A stretch of DNA of 64,000 nt from contig CAWACX010000001.1 in the NCBI GenBank assembly GCA_963780755.1, positions 992,001-1,056,000 of the forward strand, given 5' to 3'. Below the pieces are notes generated by a model. That model was not told where the DNA came from. It searched no databases and worked only from the letters and a program-made list of their open reading frames with translations. The translations under genes and the position numbers were made by a program. This stretch comes from JALYNX01 sp963780755. GTDB lineage: Bacteria > Actinomycetota > Acidimicrobiia > Spongiisociales > ZC4RG35. Shown here in pieces: positions 1-9,197 of this stretch; the first letter of the stretch is position 1, and the number at the start of each line of letters is the position of its first letter.

Positions 1-205
1 CGGGCCGGATGTGGTAGCGGATACAGAAAGCGTCCGGGCATTCGGGAGGCACCGTGCTGGTCGTCGAAGGGGGGACGGTCGTAGTGGTCGAAGGCGTCGT
101 CGTCGTCGTCACCTCGGCATCACCGTTGCAGGCAGCGACCACCAACGCGAGCACGACTGCTAGGCACGCTCGCGAGGCGAGTGCGCCGATGCGCGAGTCC
201 CGCAC
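1..205 (-). CDS. Exported lipoprotein with Thr-rich stalk (N-terminal part only)
   Basis: The gene reads leftward and runs off the window edge, so only the first 68 codons are visible. The GTG start is preceded by GGAGG. The N-terminus is a short basic stretch, a hydrophobic core and a lipobox ending at Cys26 (VVAAC), so the product should be exported and lipid-anchored. It is followed by a Thr/Pro linker (runs of TTTTTT and STTTT) and then the beginning of a domain containing CPDAFC. The function of that domain lies outside the window and I do not recognise it. Two other exported proteins here (starting at 30373 and ending at 60223) carry the same kind of Thr-rich spacer, a habit common in Acidimicrobiia-like actinobacteria. 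Confidence 0.75.
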   Translation of the reverse strand, partial: MRDSRIGALASRACLAVVLALVVAACNGDAEVTTTTTPSTTTTVPPSTTSTVPPECPDAFCIRYHIRP

Positions 206-347
206 CTGAATCCCTCCGTGACTGGCCTGTCGATACCGGGCCGAAGCCCTGCCGGAGGAGGCAAGCCGACATCCGGCCGGCCCGACTCGTCCTGGCTCGG
301 GTAAAGGTAAAGCGGCGCGGTCCCTACACCAAGAATTTCAGGACCGC

Positions 348-1447
348 TCAGTCGTCGTCGACCGGCTCCGGCACCTCGGGGATCACGTCGTGGCGATGGG
401 TCGGAGGACTCGGAGATCAGAGCCTGGATTATCCCGGCCATGGGCAGTGCGAGGATGATCCCGATGCCGCCGAGCAGGGCCCCACCGATGATGATCGCCG
501 CGATCGATATCGCGGGATGGATCTCCATCGTCCGCCTGGTGATCCGGGGGGCGATAGATAGTTCTCCACTTGCTGGTAGGCGATGAAGTACACGACCACC
601 CACAAGCGTCGTTGTGATGTCCGTTCGCCGAGAGCGCCACGAGCGCAGGGAGGATCGCCGCCAGGTAGGTGCCGATCACCGGGATGAACTGGCTGAGCAC
701 GCCCACCCAGATCCCGAGGGCCACCGCGAACGGGACACCGAAGAAGGAGAGGACGAGGGCGGAGAAACGGCGCTGAGCGACGGCCAGGATCAGCCTGGAG
801 TAGATGTAGCCGCCCATCTTCTCCACCGCGATGTCCCAGACGTGGAATGCCTCCCGCTGTCGGTCCGGAGGCATGTAGGAGAGGACCGTGTGCTGCAGCT
901 TGGGCAGCTCGGCGACCATGTAGAAGGAGAAGATCGCCGACGGTGGTGGCGAAGAACAGGAAGTTGAACACGCCGGTAGTGATCCCGATCACCCCACCGA
1001 GCAGCTGTCCCGCCGGCGCCGGTGAGCAGATCGGCGAGGTTCTGGCCCTCCTCTTGCGACCTGGGGGTCCGAGAGCTGGACCCCGAACGTGTCCTCGACG
1101 AACTGCGCCAGCGTTGTGACGTACCCGGGAGCGGCATCGACCAATTCGTCGATCTGTCGGACGAACAGCGGCACCAGGGCGACGAAGAAAGGACGACCAG
1201 GATGCGAGATGCCGCCAGGAACACAACCCCGGTGGCCGCCCCTCGCCGCCAGCCCCTCTTCTCGAGAAAGTGCACCGGAGGCTCGATCGCCACAGCGACG
1301 AAGACCGAGACGAACACCATGAACAGGACATTGCTGAGTCGATAGATCAGCCACAGGCGCGGCGGCGGTGGCCAACAGCACCCCGGCAATGACGAAGGTC
1401 CGCCGCCGAAACTGCTTGTTGTCGGCCTTCTCGTGTGCCGTCGGCAT
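348..1447 (-). CDS. AI-2E family (PerM-type) membrane transporter, heavily frameshifted
   Basis: The reading frame changes about eight times (near 1360, 1195, 1065, 1015, 930, 608, 555 and 400), yet the pieces in order rebuild a normal AI-2E family protein of about 365 residues. They show an N-terminal membrane pair (IYRLSNVLFMVFVSVFVAVA), a periplasmic part (VRQIDELVDAAPGYVTTL), the conserved SYMPPDRQREAFHVWD stretch, the LSQFIPVIGTYLAAILPALVAL membrane segment, YFIAYQQVENYL, and HPAISIAAIIIGGALLGGIGI. The end is taken at the stop after PEPVDDD. The family comprises roughly eight-helix membrane exporters of varied substrates, so the substrate cannot be named. So many shifts in 1.1 kb could mean a real pseudogene, but other genes in the window show the same fault, so sequence error is preferred. 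Confidence 0.7.
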
Positions 1448-1520
1448 CGCCGGGCAGGGTAGGCAACGAAAGGGCGAAGCACGAGGAACCTTCTACCCTC
1501 TGAAATGTGAAGCCAGGACC

Positions 1521-3458
1521 ATGACCGAGCTCTACGAAGTGGTGTGGCGACCAACCCCGGCCCGTGCCGCTGCGGCCCACACCACCAAATTCATGGCCCT
1601 CCACAGCATCGACGACTTCGACGAGTTGCGTCGCCGGTCGGTGGCCGACCCTGATTGGTTCTGGTCGGCAGTCGTCGAGTTCCTTGAGTTGCCGTTCGAC
1701 AAGCCATGGAGAGCGGTCAGCGACACCTCGCGCGGCGAGCCCTGGACCACCTGGTTCCCCGGATCCATGTTCAACCTGAGCCGGGCCTGTGTCGATCGGT
1801 GGGCGGAGTCAGATCCCAGTCGGCTCGCGGTCCGCTCCCAGCGTGAAGACGGGACCATCGAAGAGCTCGACTTCGGCCAACTCCGCGACGAAGTCGCGAC
1901 GGCAGCGGGCGGGTTGACAGGGCTAGGCGTGGGACGGGGTGACGCGGTCGCGGTTTTCCTCCCGATGTCGCGGCATGCCGTCGTCGCCCTTCTGGCGATC
2001 GCGCGGATCGGGGCGATCGTGGTCCCCATTTTCTCCGGATTCGGCTCCGACGCGGTGGCGGGCCGGCTGGTCGACCCCAAGCCCAAGGCCCTGATCTGTG
2101 CCGACGGGTTTCTGAGGCGGGGACAACTGGTCGAGATGAAGGAAGTCGCCGATCGGGCAGTCGAGCTCGCCGGGGGCGTCGAGAGAGTTGTGGTCGTCGA
2201 TTACGCGGGACGAGGGCCGGCCATGGTCCCCGGCAGGGACCTGGGTTGGGACGAGCTGATGACGACCGGCTCCCCGGCACCGCCTGCGCCGACCGGGTCC
2301 GAGGACCCGTTCCTGATTGCCTACACATCGGGCACAACCGGCAAGCCAAAGGGCGCGGTTCACGTCCACGCCGGGTTCACCACCCAAGTCTGTGCGGAGG
2401 GGGCGTTCCAGTTCGACATCCATCGCGACGACGTGGTGATGTGGGCTACCGACCTGGGCTGGATCATGGGACCGTGGGTCATCATCGCTGCCCTGGCCAA
2501 CGGCGCCACGGTTGCCACCTACGACGGGGCGCCCGACTATCCGGGGCCGGACCGGCTGTGGCAGGTCGCATCCGAACTCGAGGTCTCCGTCCTCGGAGTC
2601 TCGCCCACCTTGATCCGCGCCCTCAAGCCGCACGGGGCCGACCAGGCGTCCAAGCACGATTTGTCCCGGCTGAAGACCTTCGGATCGACCGGCGAGCCCT
2701 GGAACCCCGATCCCTGGTGGTGGCTGTTCGAGCAGGTGGGAGACCGGGAGCGCCCGATCATCAACATCTCCGGCGGCACCGAGATCGGTGCCTGCTTGGT
2801 GTCGGTGAACATGCTGCAGGGGATCAAGCCGACGTCGGTCGGGGGCCCTGCTCTCGGCGTCGGGACCGACATCGTCGACGGCAACGGCGAGTCGGTGCGG
2901 GGCGAGGTCGGCGAGCTCGCGGTCCGCGGCTCCTGGCCGGGGAGGACCCGTGGCTTCTGGAACGACCCTGAGCGCTACCTCTCCACCTATTGGAGCCGAA
3001 TCGAAGGCGTTTGGGTGCACGGAGACTGGGCGTCGACGGATGGGGACGGTTTCTGGTACCTCCACGGGCGCTCGGACGACACACTGAACATCGCGGGCAA
3101 GCGAATCGGGCCCGCCGAGATCGAGTCGGTGGCGGTCGCCCTGCCCGAGGTGGCGATGGCGGCAGCCATCGGAATCCCCGATGAGGTCAAAGGGGAGGCC
3201 ATCGCGCTCTTCTTGGTGCCCGGGTCCGGCGTCGATCCCAACGAGGACCTGACCGAGCGGGTGGGACAGGCGGTGACCGCGAGCCTGGGAAAGAGCTTTC
3301 GTCCGGGGGCGATCCGCTGGGTCAGCGATCTGCCCCGGACTCGCTCGGCCAAGATCATGCGCCGCGTGGTCAGGGCGCTGGCACTGGGTGAGGAGACCGG
3401 AGACCTATCGAGCCTGGAGAACCCGGAGAGCCTGAAGGGGATCCAACCACTCGAGTGA
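1521..3458 (+). CDS. Acetyl-CoA synthetase-like acyl-CoA synthetase (AMP-forming)
   Basis: A 645-residue ANL-superfamily ligase that activates a carboxylic acid to acyl-AMP and then acyl-CoA. The N-terminal ACS-type segment (PGSMFNLSRACVDRW) is followed by the phosphate-binding loop YTSGTTGKPKGAVHVH at about residue 268, GWIMGPW, TFGSTGEPWN, the ISGGTEIG adenylate motif near 415, the hinge YLHGRSDDTLNIAGKRIGPAEIES, and the C-terminal catalytic lysine in RSAKIMRR (about 611), the site of regulatory acetylation in AcsA. The ATG at 1521 has AGGA upstream and gives the family's usual length; ATG 1593 is an alternative. It differs from classical AcsA at several motifs, so the acid may be propionate or a longer or substituted acyl group. 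It faces a type II 3-hydroxyacyl-CoA dehydrogenase, which fits acyl-CoA catabolism. Confidence 0.88.
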   Translation: MTELYEVVWRPTPARAAAAHTTKFMALHSIDDFDELRRRSVADPDWFWSAVVEFLELPFDKPWRAVSDTSRGEPWTTWFPGSMFNLSRACVDRWAESDPSRLAVRSQREDGTIEELDFGQLRDEVATAAGGLTGLGVGRGDAVAVFLPMSRHAVVALLAIARIGAIVVPIFSGFGSDAVAGRLVDPKPKALICADGFLRRGQLVEMKEVADRAVELAGGVERVVVVDYAGRGPAMVPGRDLGWDELMTTGSPAPPAPTGSEDPFLIAYTSGTTGKPKGAVHVHAGFTTQVCAEGAFQFDIHRDDVVMWATDLGWIMGPWVIIAALANGATVATYDGAPDYPGPDRLWQVASELEVSVLGVSPTLIRALKPHGADQASKHDLSRLKTFGSTGEPWNPDPWWWLFEQVGDRERPIINISGGTEIGACLVSVNMLQGIKPTSVGGPALGVGTDIVDGNGESVRGEVGELAVRGSWPGRTRGFWNDPERYLSTYWSRIEGVWVHGDWASTDGDGFWYLHGRSDDTLNIAGKRIGPAEIESVAVALPEVAMAAAIGIPDEVKGEAIALFLVPGSGVDPNEDLTERVGQAVTASLGKSFRPGAIRWVSDLPRTRSAKIMRRVVRALALGEETGDLSSLENPESLKGIQPLE

Positions 3459-3487
3459 CCGGATGTGGCACGGGGCGAACCGCCTCA

Positions 3488-4257
3488 TCACCTGGGCGGC
3501 ATCCTCGCGGCCGCATCGAGGCGGACCACCTCTCCGTTGAGCAGTGGGTTCTCCACGATCGACTGGACGAGATGGGCGAAGTCCTCCGGGGTTCCGAGTC
3601 GTCGGGGGAAGACATGGATGGCGGCCAGCGACTCGAGCATCTCTTGGGGAGCACCGGCCAGGAGCGGTGTGTCCATGATCCCCGGTGCGATCGCGTTGAC
3701 CCTGACGCCGAGCCCGGCCAGGTCCCTTGCCAGGGGCAAGGTCATTGCCACCACCCCGCCCTTCGAGGCCGAATACGCCGCCTGTCCGACCTGGCCCTCG
3801 AACGCTGCGATCGAGGCCACGTTGACGATCACGCCCCGCTCACCGTCGGGACCGGGTGGGTTCTCGGCCATCGCCCCGGCGACGTTGCGGATGACGTCGA
3901 ACGTGCCGATCAGGTTGACCGAGATCACGAAGCTGAACAGGTCGAGATCGAACAACTCCCCATCGCGGGAGACAACTCTCTGCGCGGGGCAACTCCGGCC
4001 GCGTTCACGAGCACCTCGATTCTCCCCATCTCGGCGACCGCTTCGGCCACCCCGGACCTCACCTCGTCGGGGTGTCGAACGTCACACTGGATGAAGCGCG
4101 CCCGGTCCCCCAACTCGGCGGCGGCCTCCAGGCCCCGCGCTTCGTTCAGGTCGAGCATCACTGCCTGGCCCCCGGCGCCGATCACCCGTCGGGCAACACC
4201 CAGGCCCAGGCCCGACGCTCCCCCGGTGACCAATGCCGCACATCCTGCGAACTGCAA
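3488..4257 (-). CDS. Type II 3-hydroxyacyl-CoA dehydrogenase (SDR, HSD10-like), one frameshift
   Basis: A short-chain dehydrogenase of about 256 residues split by a single shift near 3960. The first part holds the NAD-binding TGGASGLGLG loop, the DLNE acidic turn and LVNAAGVAP. The second part holds the catalytic Ser in NVASIAAFEG and the YSASKGG Tyr/Lys pair. The C-terminus (FPRRLGTPEDFAHLV, then NPLLNGEVVRLD, ending RMPPR) is characteristic of HSD17B10-type enzymes, which oxidise 3-hydroxyacyl-CoA or 2-methyl-3-hydroxybutyryl-CoA in fatty-acid and isoleucine breakdown. The start is uncertain: TTG at 4257 with GGAGG just upstream begins MQFAGCAALVTGG, the usual family start. It ends 30 bp from the convergent acyl-CoA synthetase. 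Confidence 0.85.
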
Positions 4258-4325
4258 CAGACCTCCGATGCGATGGATTTCGACGCTACCAGTAGCCCCG
4301 GCACCGGCCTGCTGAGATAACTCCC

Positions 4326-5101
4326 ATGATCGGGCTCTTCGACTCGGGCGTGGGCGGCCTCGGCGTCCTCGCCCACGTGCGCCGGGAGCTGCCGCAGGCC
4401 GATCTGCTTTATCTCGCCGACCAGGCGCGTGCCCCCTATGGCACACGCTCCCTCGACGAGGTGGCGTCGATATCCGAACAGGTGACCGAATGGCTCCTCG
4501 ATCAGGGGGCATCCACGATCGTCATCGCATGCAACACGGCTTCCGCTGCCGCGTTGAGCCGCGTGCGGCAGTCGCATCCCTCCATTCCATTTGTTGGGAT
4601 GGAGCCGGCCGTGAAGCCGGCGGCCGTGGTCACCAGAAGCGGGGTGATCGGGGTGGTCGCCACCGAAGCGACGTTTCAAGGCGAGCTCTTCGCGTCGGTG
4701 GTCTCCCGCTACGCCGCAGGCGTCGAGGTGATCACCGCGGCCTGCCCTCGGTGGGTGGAGCTGGTCGAAGCCGGGATCACCGACGGAGACGAAGCCGAAG
4801 CCGCCGTGGCCTCGTGCCTCGCTCCGGTCTTGTCCGGGGGAGCCGACGTCCTCGTCCTCGGTTGCACCCACTTTCCATTTCTTCAGTCCATGGTGGCGGC
4901 GGTTGCCGGGCCCGACGTGGTGCTGGTCGACCCGGCTCCGGCGGTGGCGCTCCAGGTGGCCCGGGTGCACCGAGATGGCGGGGGGAAAGGCGCGCCTTCG
5001 CCTGGCCACCTCCGGGCTCGCCGCAGGTGTTGGAGCAACAGGCGCGTGACCTCGCCGGGATCGAGCCCACCGAGCCGGTCCTAGCCTGGTCACCTCCATG
5101 A
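4326..5101 (+). CDS. murI: Glutamate racemase
   Basis: Converts L- to D-glutamate for peptidoglycan. It starts MIGLFDSGVGGLGVLAHV. Both catalytic cysteines are present, in IACNTAS (about residue 65) and LGCTHFPF (about 180), as are the substrate-binding RAPYG and the late VDPAPAVA. The frame is lost after VALQVAR: two shifts, near 4985 (a G6 run followed by AAA) and near 5030, restore RLRLATSG followed by SPQVLEQQARDLAG, matching the family's TSGDP-type ending and giving a stop at 5101. Uncorrected, the frame would end at 5084 with a nonsense tail. The repaired end overlaps the menF start by 4 bp, supporting translational coupling. Confidence 0.88.
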
Positions 5102-6219
5102 CCGGACCCTCCTCAGACCTGGCCTCTCTGCAGCCCTGGCGCTCCAAGCCGTCAGTGGCCTGGGCCCGAGAAGGGCTCGGCCTCTATGGATGGGGCGAAG
5201 CCATGCGATTCGACCCGGGGACCGGCAGCGGTCGCTTCGACCGGGCGCTCCAGGCAGTGCAGGCCACACCGGGTGGCATCGGCCTCGCCGCCTTCACCTT
5301 CGATGAGGAAGAGCCGGGATCGGTGGTCATCGTCCCCAAAGTCCTGGTCGAGACCCGAGAGACCGGGACCAGGGTCGTGTTCGGCGACGCCGCGGTCATT
5401 CCCGATGCGGCCGGATCGGGGCCAATGCCCCGAGGCGCGCAGGAGGTGGAGGACGGAGAGGCGTGGATGTCGACCGTCGATGCTGCGATGTCGGCGATCG
5501 CGTCGGGAGAGGTGGAGAAAGTCGTGGTGTCTAGGACCGTGGCCCTGACCTTCGAGTCTGCGGTGCCGATGGCGGAGGTAGCCGAGCGCTTGACCCGGAC
5601 CGAGCTCGGCAGCCACACGTTCATGATCGACGGGCTCGTCGGCTCCAGCCCCGAGCTCCTCGTCTCCCAGCACGGAGCTTCGGTTCGCTCGCTTTCACTC
5701 GCCGGATCGGCCGATGGTGCCAGCCCGATGGCGTCGACCTGGCTCGCCTCGCCGAAGATGGGGATCGAGCATGGTCTGGCGGCTGACTCGGTCGAGGACG
5801 CCCTCGCCCCCTTCTGCCTCACGCTGTCCAGGGAGCCGACGACCGTGAAGAGCTATGCGGACATCTCACACCTGGCCACCGCCTTCGTCGGGGAGGCAGT
5901 GCCCGGCACCCGGGTCACCGACCTGGTGGCCGCCCTCCACCCGACGGCTGCCGTCGCCGGGACCCCGACCAAGGCCGCCATCGAATTGATCCGTGAGGTG
6001 GAGTCCCATGGCCGGGGGCGTTACGCGGGCCCGGTGGGATGGATGTCCGCCGATGGTGACGGTGAGTTCGCCATCGCCCTCCGCTGCGGCGAAATCCGCG
6101 AGTCGGAGGTCGTGCTCTACACGGGGGTTGGCCTCGTGGAGGGATCGGACCCGGTCGCGGAGTACGAGGAGACGAGGATCAAGTTGCGCCCGATGATGAG
6201 GGCGCTGGAAGTCAGCTGA
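5098..6219 (+). CDS. menF: Isochorismate synthase
   Basis: A 373-residue chorismate-utilising enzyme that isomerises chorismate to isochorismate, the entry to menaquinone. The C-terminal chorismate-binding fold shows VVSRTVAL, GSSPELLVS, the SLAGSADG turn, HPTAAVAGTP with the conserved His, RGRYAGPVGW and the Mg-binding GVGLVEGSDPVAEYEE. The spacing of these motifs matches MenF/EntC rather than anthranilate synthase. The gene overlaps murI by 4 bp and converges on menD with an 8-bp tail overlap, so the menaquinone genes sit tail to tail. A DhbC-type role in siderophore synthesis is unlikely with menD and menC adjacent. Confidence 0.93.
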   Translation: MTGPSSDLASLQPWRSKPSVAWAREGLGLYGWGEAMRFDPGTGSGRFDRALQAVQATPGGIGLAAFTFDEEEPGSVVIVPKVLVETRETGTRVVFGDAAVIPDAAGSGPMPRGAQEVEDGEAWMSTVDAAMSAIASGEVEKVVVSRTVALTFESAVPMAEVAERLTRTELGSHTFMIDGLVGSSPELLVSQHGASVRSLSLAGSADGASPMASTWLASPKMGIEHGLAADSVEDALAPFCLTLSREPTTVKSYADISHLATAFVGEAVPGTRVTDLVAALHPTAAVAGTPTKAAIELIREVESHGRGRYAGPVGWMSADGDGEFAIALRCGEIRESEVVLYTGVGLVEGSDPVAEYEETRIKLRPMMRALEVS

Positions 6220-7906
6220 GGTCGGCGACCACCGACCGGGCCGTTTCGTCGAGGGCGCGCCGCAGCTTGAGGTCGGCTTCGCGGTCCACGCTCACGACGA
6301 GGGCCTTGGCACCACCCTGATCGAGGCGAGAGTCGATTTCGGAAGGCATCCCATCGATCGAGGCCAGTTCGGTGGCATCGAGGCCCAACTCGCTGAGAAA
6401 GCGCGTCATGGCGAGGCCATGGGGCGCAACGAAGAGCTTCTCGTACCCGGGGGCATGGACCGCCTGTGGCAGGAGGTCGAACAGCCCTCCCCCGTTGTTG
6501 TCGACCACCACGAACACCACATCGCCCAGCCGGTCGCAAACCAGGCCACTGCCGTCGTGAAGCATGGAGAGATCGCCGGCGAGCACCACGGTTCGGGACA
6601 CCGAGGTGGCCACGCCCAATCCGGTGGACACCAACCCGTCGATCCCGGAGGCGCCGCGGTTGGCGATGATCGGGCCACTGTGGACGGTGTGGGCATCGAC
6701 ATCGCGGATCGGCATCGAGGAGGCTGACACCAGGGCCCCCCACCCCACGTCGGAGAGGGAGCGGGCCAGCCCCGGCCCGGTGGCTTCACTCCCGGAGGCC
6801 AGCACCTCGTCGAGAGTCGATCGCATCGACTGGTCGGCCGCCGCCCATTGCCCATGCCAGCCCGGATCGGAGCCGACGCTCTCAGCGAGGCCCGTCAAAG
6901 ATGATGCGGGTTCACCCTGGACCATTTGGGTGCTTTGCCTCCGTGGGTCGTACCACAAGCCCCAGCGGTCGATCGACACCTGCGGGCAGTCGATCGCGGT
7001 GAGGGCGCCCAACCGGTCACTGGGGCCGATCCGACCCACCGTGACCACCATGCCCGGCCGCAGCGACGGAGGCACCCCGGCCACCAGCAGGTGGTGGTAG
7101 GAGGTCACCACTTCGGCACCCCTGAGCCCGGACTGGGCGGTCGCCAGGACCGGCCATCCCAGGTTGCGGGCGGCCTCCAGGACCTCCAATGGCTCGTAAT
7201 CGCCCTCCCCGCAGATCACCAACCCATTCGGGCTATCGGGGGCCTCGAGCAGTGCCGCACCGGCGGGAGCCGCCGAATGCCTCTGCCAGGGCCCGCCGTC
7301 AGCCCTTCCCGTGATCGGGAACGGGTAGACCTCGCCGCTGGACCTCCCGTCGTCCGTGACGGGGACGGTGGGCTCGCGGAAGGCCGCATTGAGGTGGACC
7401 GGACCCGGTCGGTGCCCGTGGCCGAGCGCACGAGCGATCGCCTGAGAGACGGTGCTCCTCCAGTAGGCATCGGAGTCATGTCCCGGGTTGCCGGGCCCCA
7501 GATCGCATGACCATCTGACCCGGTCCCCGAAGATCCCGACCTGGTCGATGGTCTGGTTGGCCCCGATGTGCAACGACTCCGGTGGTCGGTCTGCCGAGAT
7601 CGCGATCAGGGGGACCGCGGAGAGGTCGGCCTCGATGACAGCCGGAAGGTGGTTGGCAACCGCAGTCCCGGAGGTTGCGACCACCACTGCGGGCAGACCC
7701 GTCGCCCGGGCCCGTCCCAGCGCCCAGAAGGCAGCGGATCTCTCGTCGAGCACCACCCGGACCTCGAAGCCGGGGTGTTCCTCGAAAGCGATGGCCAAAG
7801 CAGCCGAGCGAGATCCCGGGGAGACGGCAGCAAACGAGACACCGTGCCGGGCCAGCTCATCGGCCAGTACCCGCGCCAGGGCAGTGCTCGCGTTTGGTTG
7901 GCTCAA
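6212..7906 (-). CDS. menD: SEPHCHC synthase (2-succinyl-5-enolpyruvyl-6-hydroxy-3-cyclohexene-1-carboxylate synthase)
   Basis: A 564-residue thiamine diphosphate enzyme joining isochorismate and 2-oxoglutarate in menaquinone synthesis. The N-terminal PYR domain has HGVSFAAVSPGSRSAAL and the RPPESLHIGANQTIDQ substrate loop. The middle domain is standard. The C-terminal PP domain has NRGASGIDGLVSTGLG and the ThDP/Mg motif GDLSMLHDGSGL, then VVVDNNGGGLFDLLPQA. This is full family length with no visible defects. Its ATG overlaps the menC stop by 4 bp, so the unit reads cytochrome, menC, menD. Confidence 0.95.
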   Translation of the reverse strand: MSQPNASTALARVLADELARHGVSFAAVSPGSRSAALAIAFEEHPGFEVRVVLDERSAAFWALGRARATGLPAVVVATSGTAVANHLPAVIEADLSAVPLIAISADRPPESLHIGANQTIDQVGIFGDRVRWSCDLGPGNPGHDSDAYWRSTVSQAIARALGHGHRPGPVHLNAAFREPTVPVTDDGRSSGEVYPFPITGRADGGPWQRHSAAPAGAALLEAPDSPNGLVICGEGDYEPLEVLEAARNLGWPVLATAQSGLRGAEVVTSYHHLLVAGVPPSLRPGMVVTVGRIGPSDRLGALTAIDCPQVSIDRWGLWYDPRRQSTQMVQGEPASSLTGLAESVGSDPGWHGQWAAADQSMRSTLDEVLASGSEATGPGLARSLSDVGWGALVSASSMPIRDVDAHTVHSGPIIANRGASGIDGLVSTGLGVATSVSRTVVLAGDLSMLHDGSGLVCDRLGDVVFVVVDNNGGGLFDLLPQAVHAPGYEKLFVAPHGLAMTRFLSELGLDATELASIDGMPSEIDSRLDQGGAKALVVSVDREADLKLRRALDETARSVVADLS

Positions 7907-8862
7907 GTCAACACCTCTGCCGCCGACCTGACCTTACGCAGCATCTCCGCCGATCGATCTCGGTCCGGCCGCCATCTCGCGAGCAGCTCGGGGTCCGGCT
8001 CGGGGCGCCTCACCTCGAGCATCCCATCCAGCGAGACCAGAGGGTCACGTGTGGGATCCCCCTCGATGAGGGCGACCGTGCCCAGCCCGCATGCGTAGGG
8101 CAGCTCGTCGAGCAGGGATGCCACGAGCAAGCCGCAGTAGATGCCGACCGAGGTCTCGAGCGCCGATGAGACCACCACCGGGAGCCCTGCGCGTGCCGCG
8201 ATGTCCAGGGCGCGGGTGACGCCTCCCAGTGGCTGGACCTTGAGCACGAGGACGTCGGCAGCTCCAATCTCGGCCACTTCGAGCGGGTCTGGTCGGAGTC
8301 GTACCAACTCGTCCGCCGCGAGCCGGACTCCGGTGCGGCGCTTCAACTCGACCATCTCGCTCAGGCTGGCCACCGGTTGCTCGGCGTACTCGAGATCGAA
8401 TCGGGAAAGGGCTATCAGCCTCTCGGTTGCAGTATCGAGGTCCCAGGCTGCGTTGACGTCGATCCGGATCTTGCCGTCGGGCCCGAGGGCGTCTCGAACC
8501 GCCCCCAGGCGGGCCTCGTCCTCAGAGGCGGCCTGCCCGGCTTCCCCGACTTTCACCTTCGCAGTCGACGCACCGGACTCCAACACCAACCCGGTGGCAA
8601 CGTCCGGCGACACCGCGGGGACCGTGACGTTGACCGGGATCCGATCCCTTCCCGGGCTGGGCAAGGCGCCGCAAGCGGCCTCCAAGGCTGCGGCGAGCCA
8701 TCTGGTGGTCACCTCGGGCGGATAGTCGGGAAATGGTGAGAACTCACCCCATCCTCCGGGGCCCCGGATCAAGACTCCTTCCCGATGGTCGACTCGACGA
8801 AATCGGTGACGCATCGGGATGCGAAACGGGTGCAGCTCGAGGGCATCGAGGAGGGCGCTCAT
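7903..8862 (-). CDS. menC: o-Succinylbenzoate synthase
   Basis: A 319-residue enolase-superfamily enzyme that dehydrates SHCHC to o-succinylbenzoate. Visible features are the catalytic lysine pair in AKVKVGE (about residue 130), the metal ligands in RIDVNAAWD, LEYAEQPVAS and LAADELV, and the second catalytic lysine in VLKVQPLGG. The N-terminal capping domain begins LEHPFRIPMRHRFRRVDHREG-like, as usual for MenC of the actinobacterial type. It overlaps both neighbours by 4 bp, implying one transcript with menD and the upstream cytochrome. N-acylamino-acid racemase is the alternative activity in this family but is unlikely in a men cluster. Confidence 0.93.
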   Translation of the reverse strand: MSALLDALELHPFRIPMRHRFRRVDHREGVLIRGPGGWGEFSPFPDYPPEVTTRWLAAALEAACGALPSPGRDRIPVNVTVPAVSPDVATGLVLESGASTAKVKVGEAGQAASEDEARLGAVRDALGPDGKIRIDVNAAWDLDTATERLIALSRFDLEYAEQPVASLSEMVELKRRTGVRLAADELVRLRPDPLEVAEIGAADVLVLKVQPLGGVTRALDIAARAGLPVVVSSALETSVGIYCGLLVASLLDELPYACGLGTVALIEGDPTRDPLVSLDGMLEVRRPEPDPELLARWRPDRDRSAEMLRKVRSAAEVLT

Positions 8863-9164
8863 CCCTGTTGGACCTCGCGGATGTAGTCGACGAGCCTTCC
8901 GACCTGATCGTCGGTCAAGGAGGTGGCAAAGGAGGGCATCCGACCTCTGCCCCCGGTGATGGTGACGGCGAGGAACTCGTCGGGTTGGTCCGCAGCGTTG
9001 CTGCCCGGCCCCAGTGCCGGGCCCAGGCCTCCCTCCATCCCGTCTCCATGGCAGTTGGCACAGAGCTGCAAATAGATCTCCTCGCCCGATGCATCCTCGG
9101 CCGGCCGGCCAACGCAGCCCTGAAGCAGAACTGCCACCAGCAGCGCGACCATCAACCGCCTCAT
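8859..9164 (-). CDS. Small c-type cytochrome lipoprotein
   Basis: A 101-residue exported mono-haem cytochrome c. An N-terminal signal with lipobox LLQGC (Cys17) suggests lipid anchoring. CANCH near residue 35 is the haem-attachment site, GGLGPALGPG the following loop, and GRMPSF supplies the probable axial Met. The C-terminal helix is DDQVGRLVDYIREVQQ. This is the SHP/cytochrome c551 size class and should pass electrons at the outer face of the membrane. It overlaps menC by 4 bp, so a respiratory electron carrier is co-translated with quinone synthesis. Gln at position -2 of the lipobox is unusual, so a simple membrane-anchor signal is possible. Confidence 0.9.
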   Translation of the reverse strand: MRRLMVALLVAVLLQGCVGRPAEDASGEEIYLQLCANCHGDGMEGGLGPALGPGSNAADQPDEFLAVTITGGRGRMPSFATSLTDDQVGRLVDYIREVQQG

Positions 9165-9197
9165 TCCGCGGATGCTATGAGACAGCGGCGGACTGGC

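Noticed and set aside
348..1447. AI-2E transporter taken as a true pseudogene
   Set aside because: Shifts are numerous but conserved membrane motifs survive across the whole length, and the same fault affects essential genes, so sequence error is the simpler explanation; not fully excluded.
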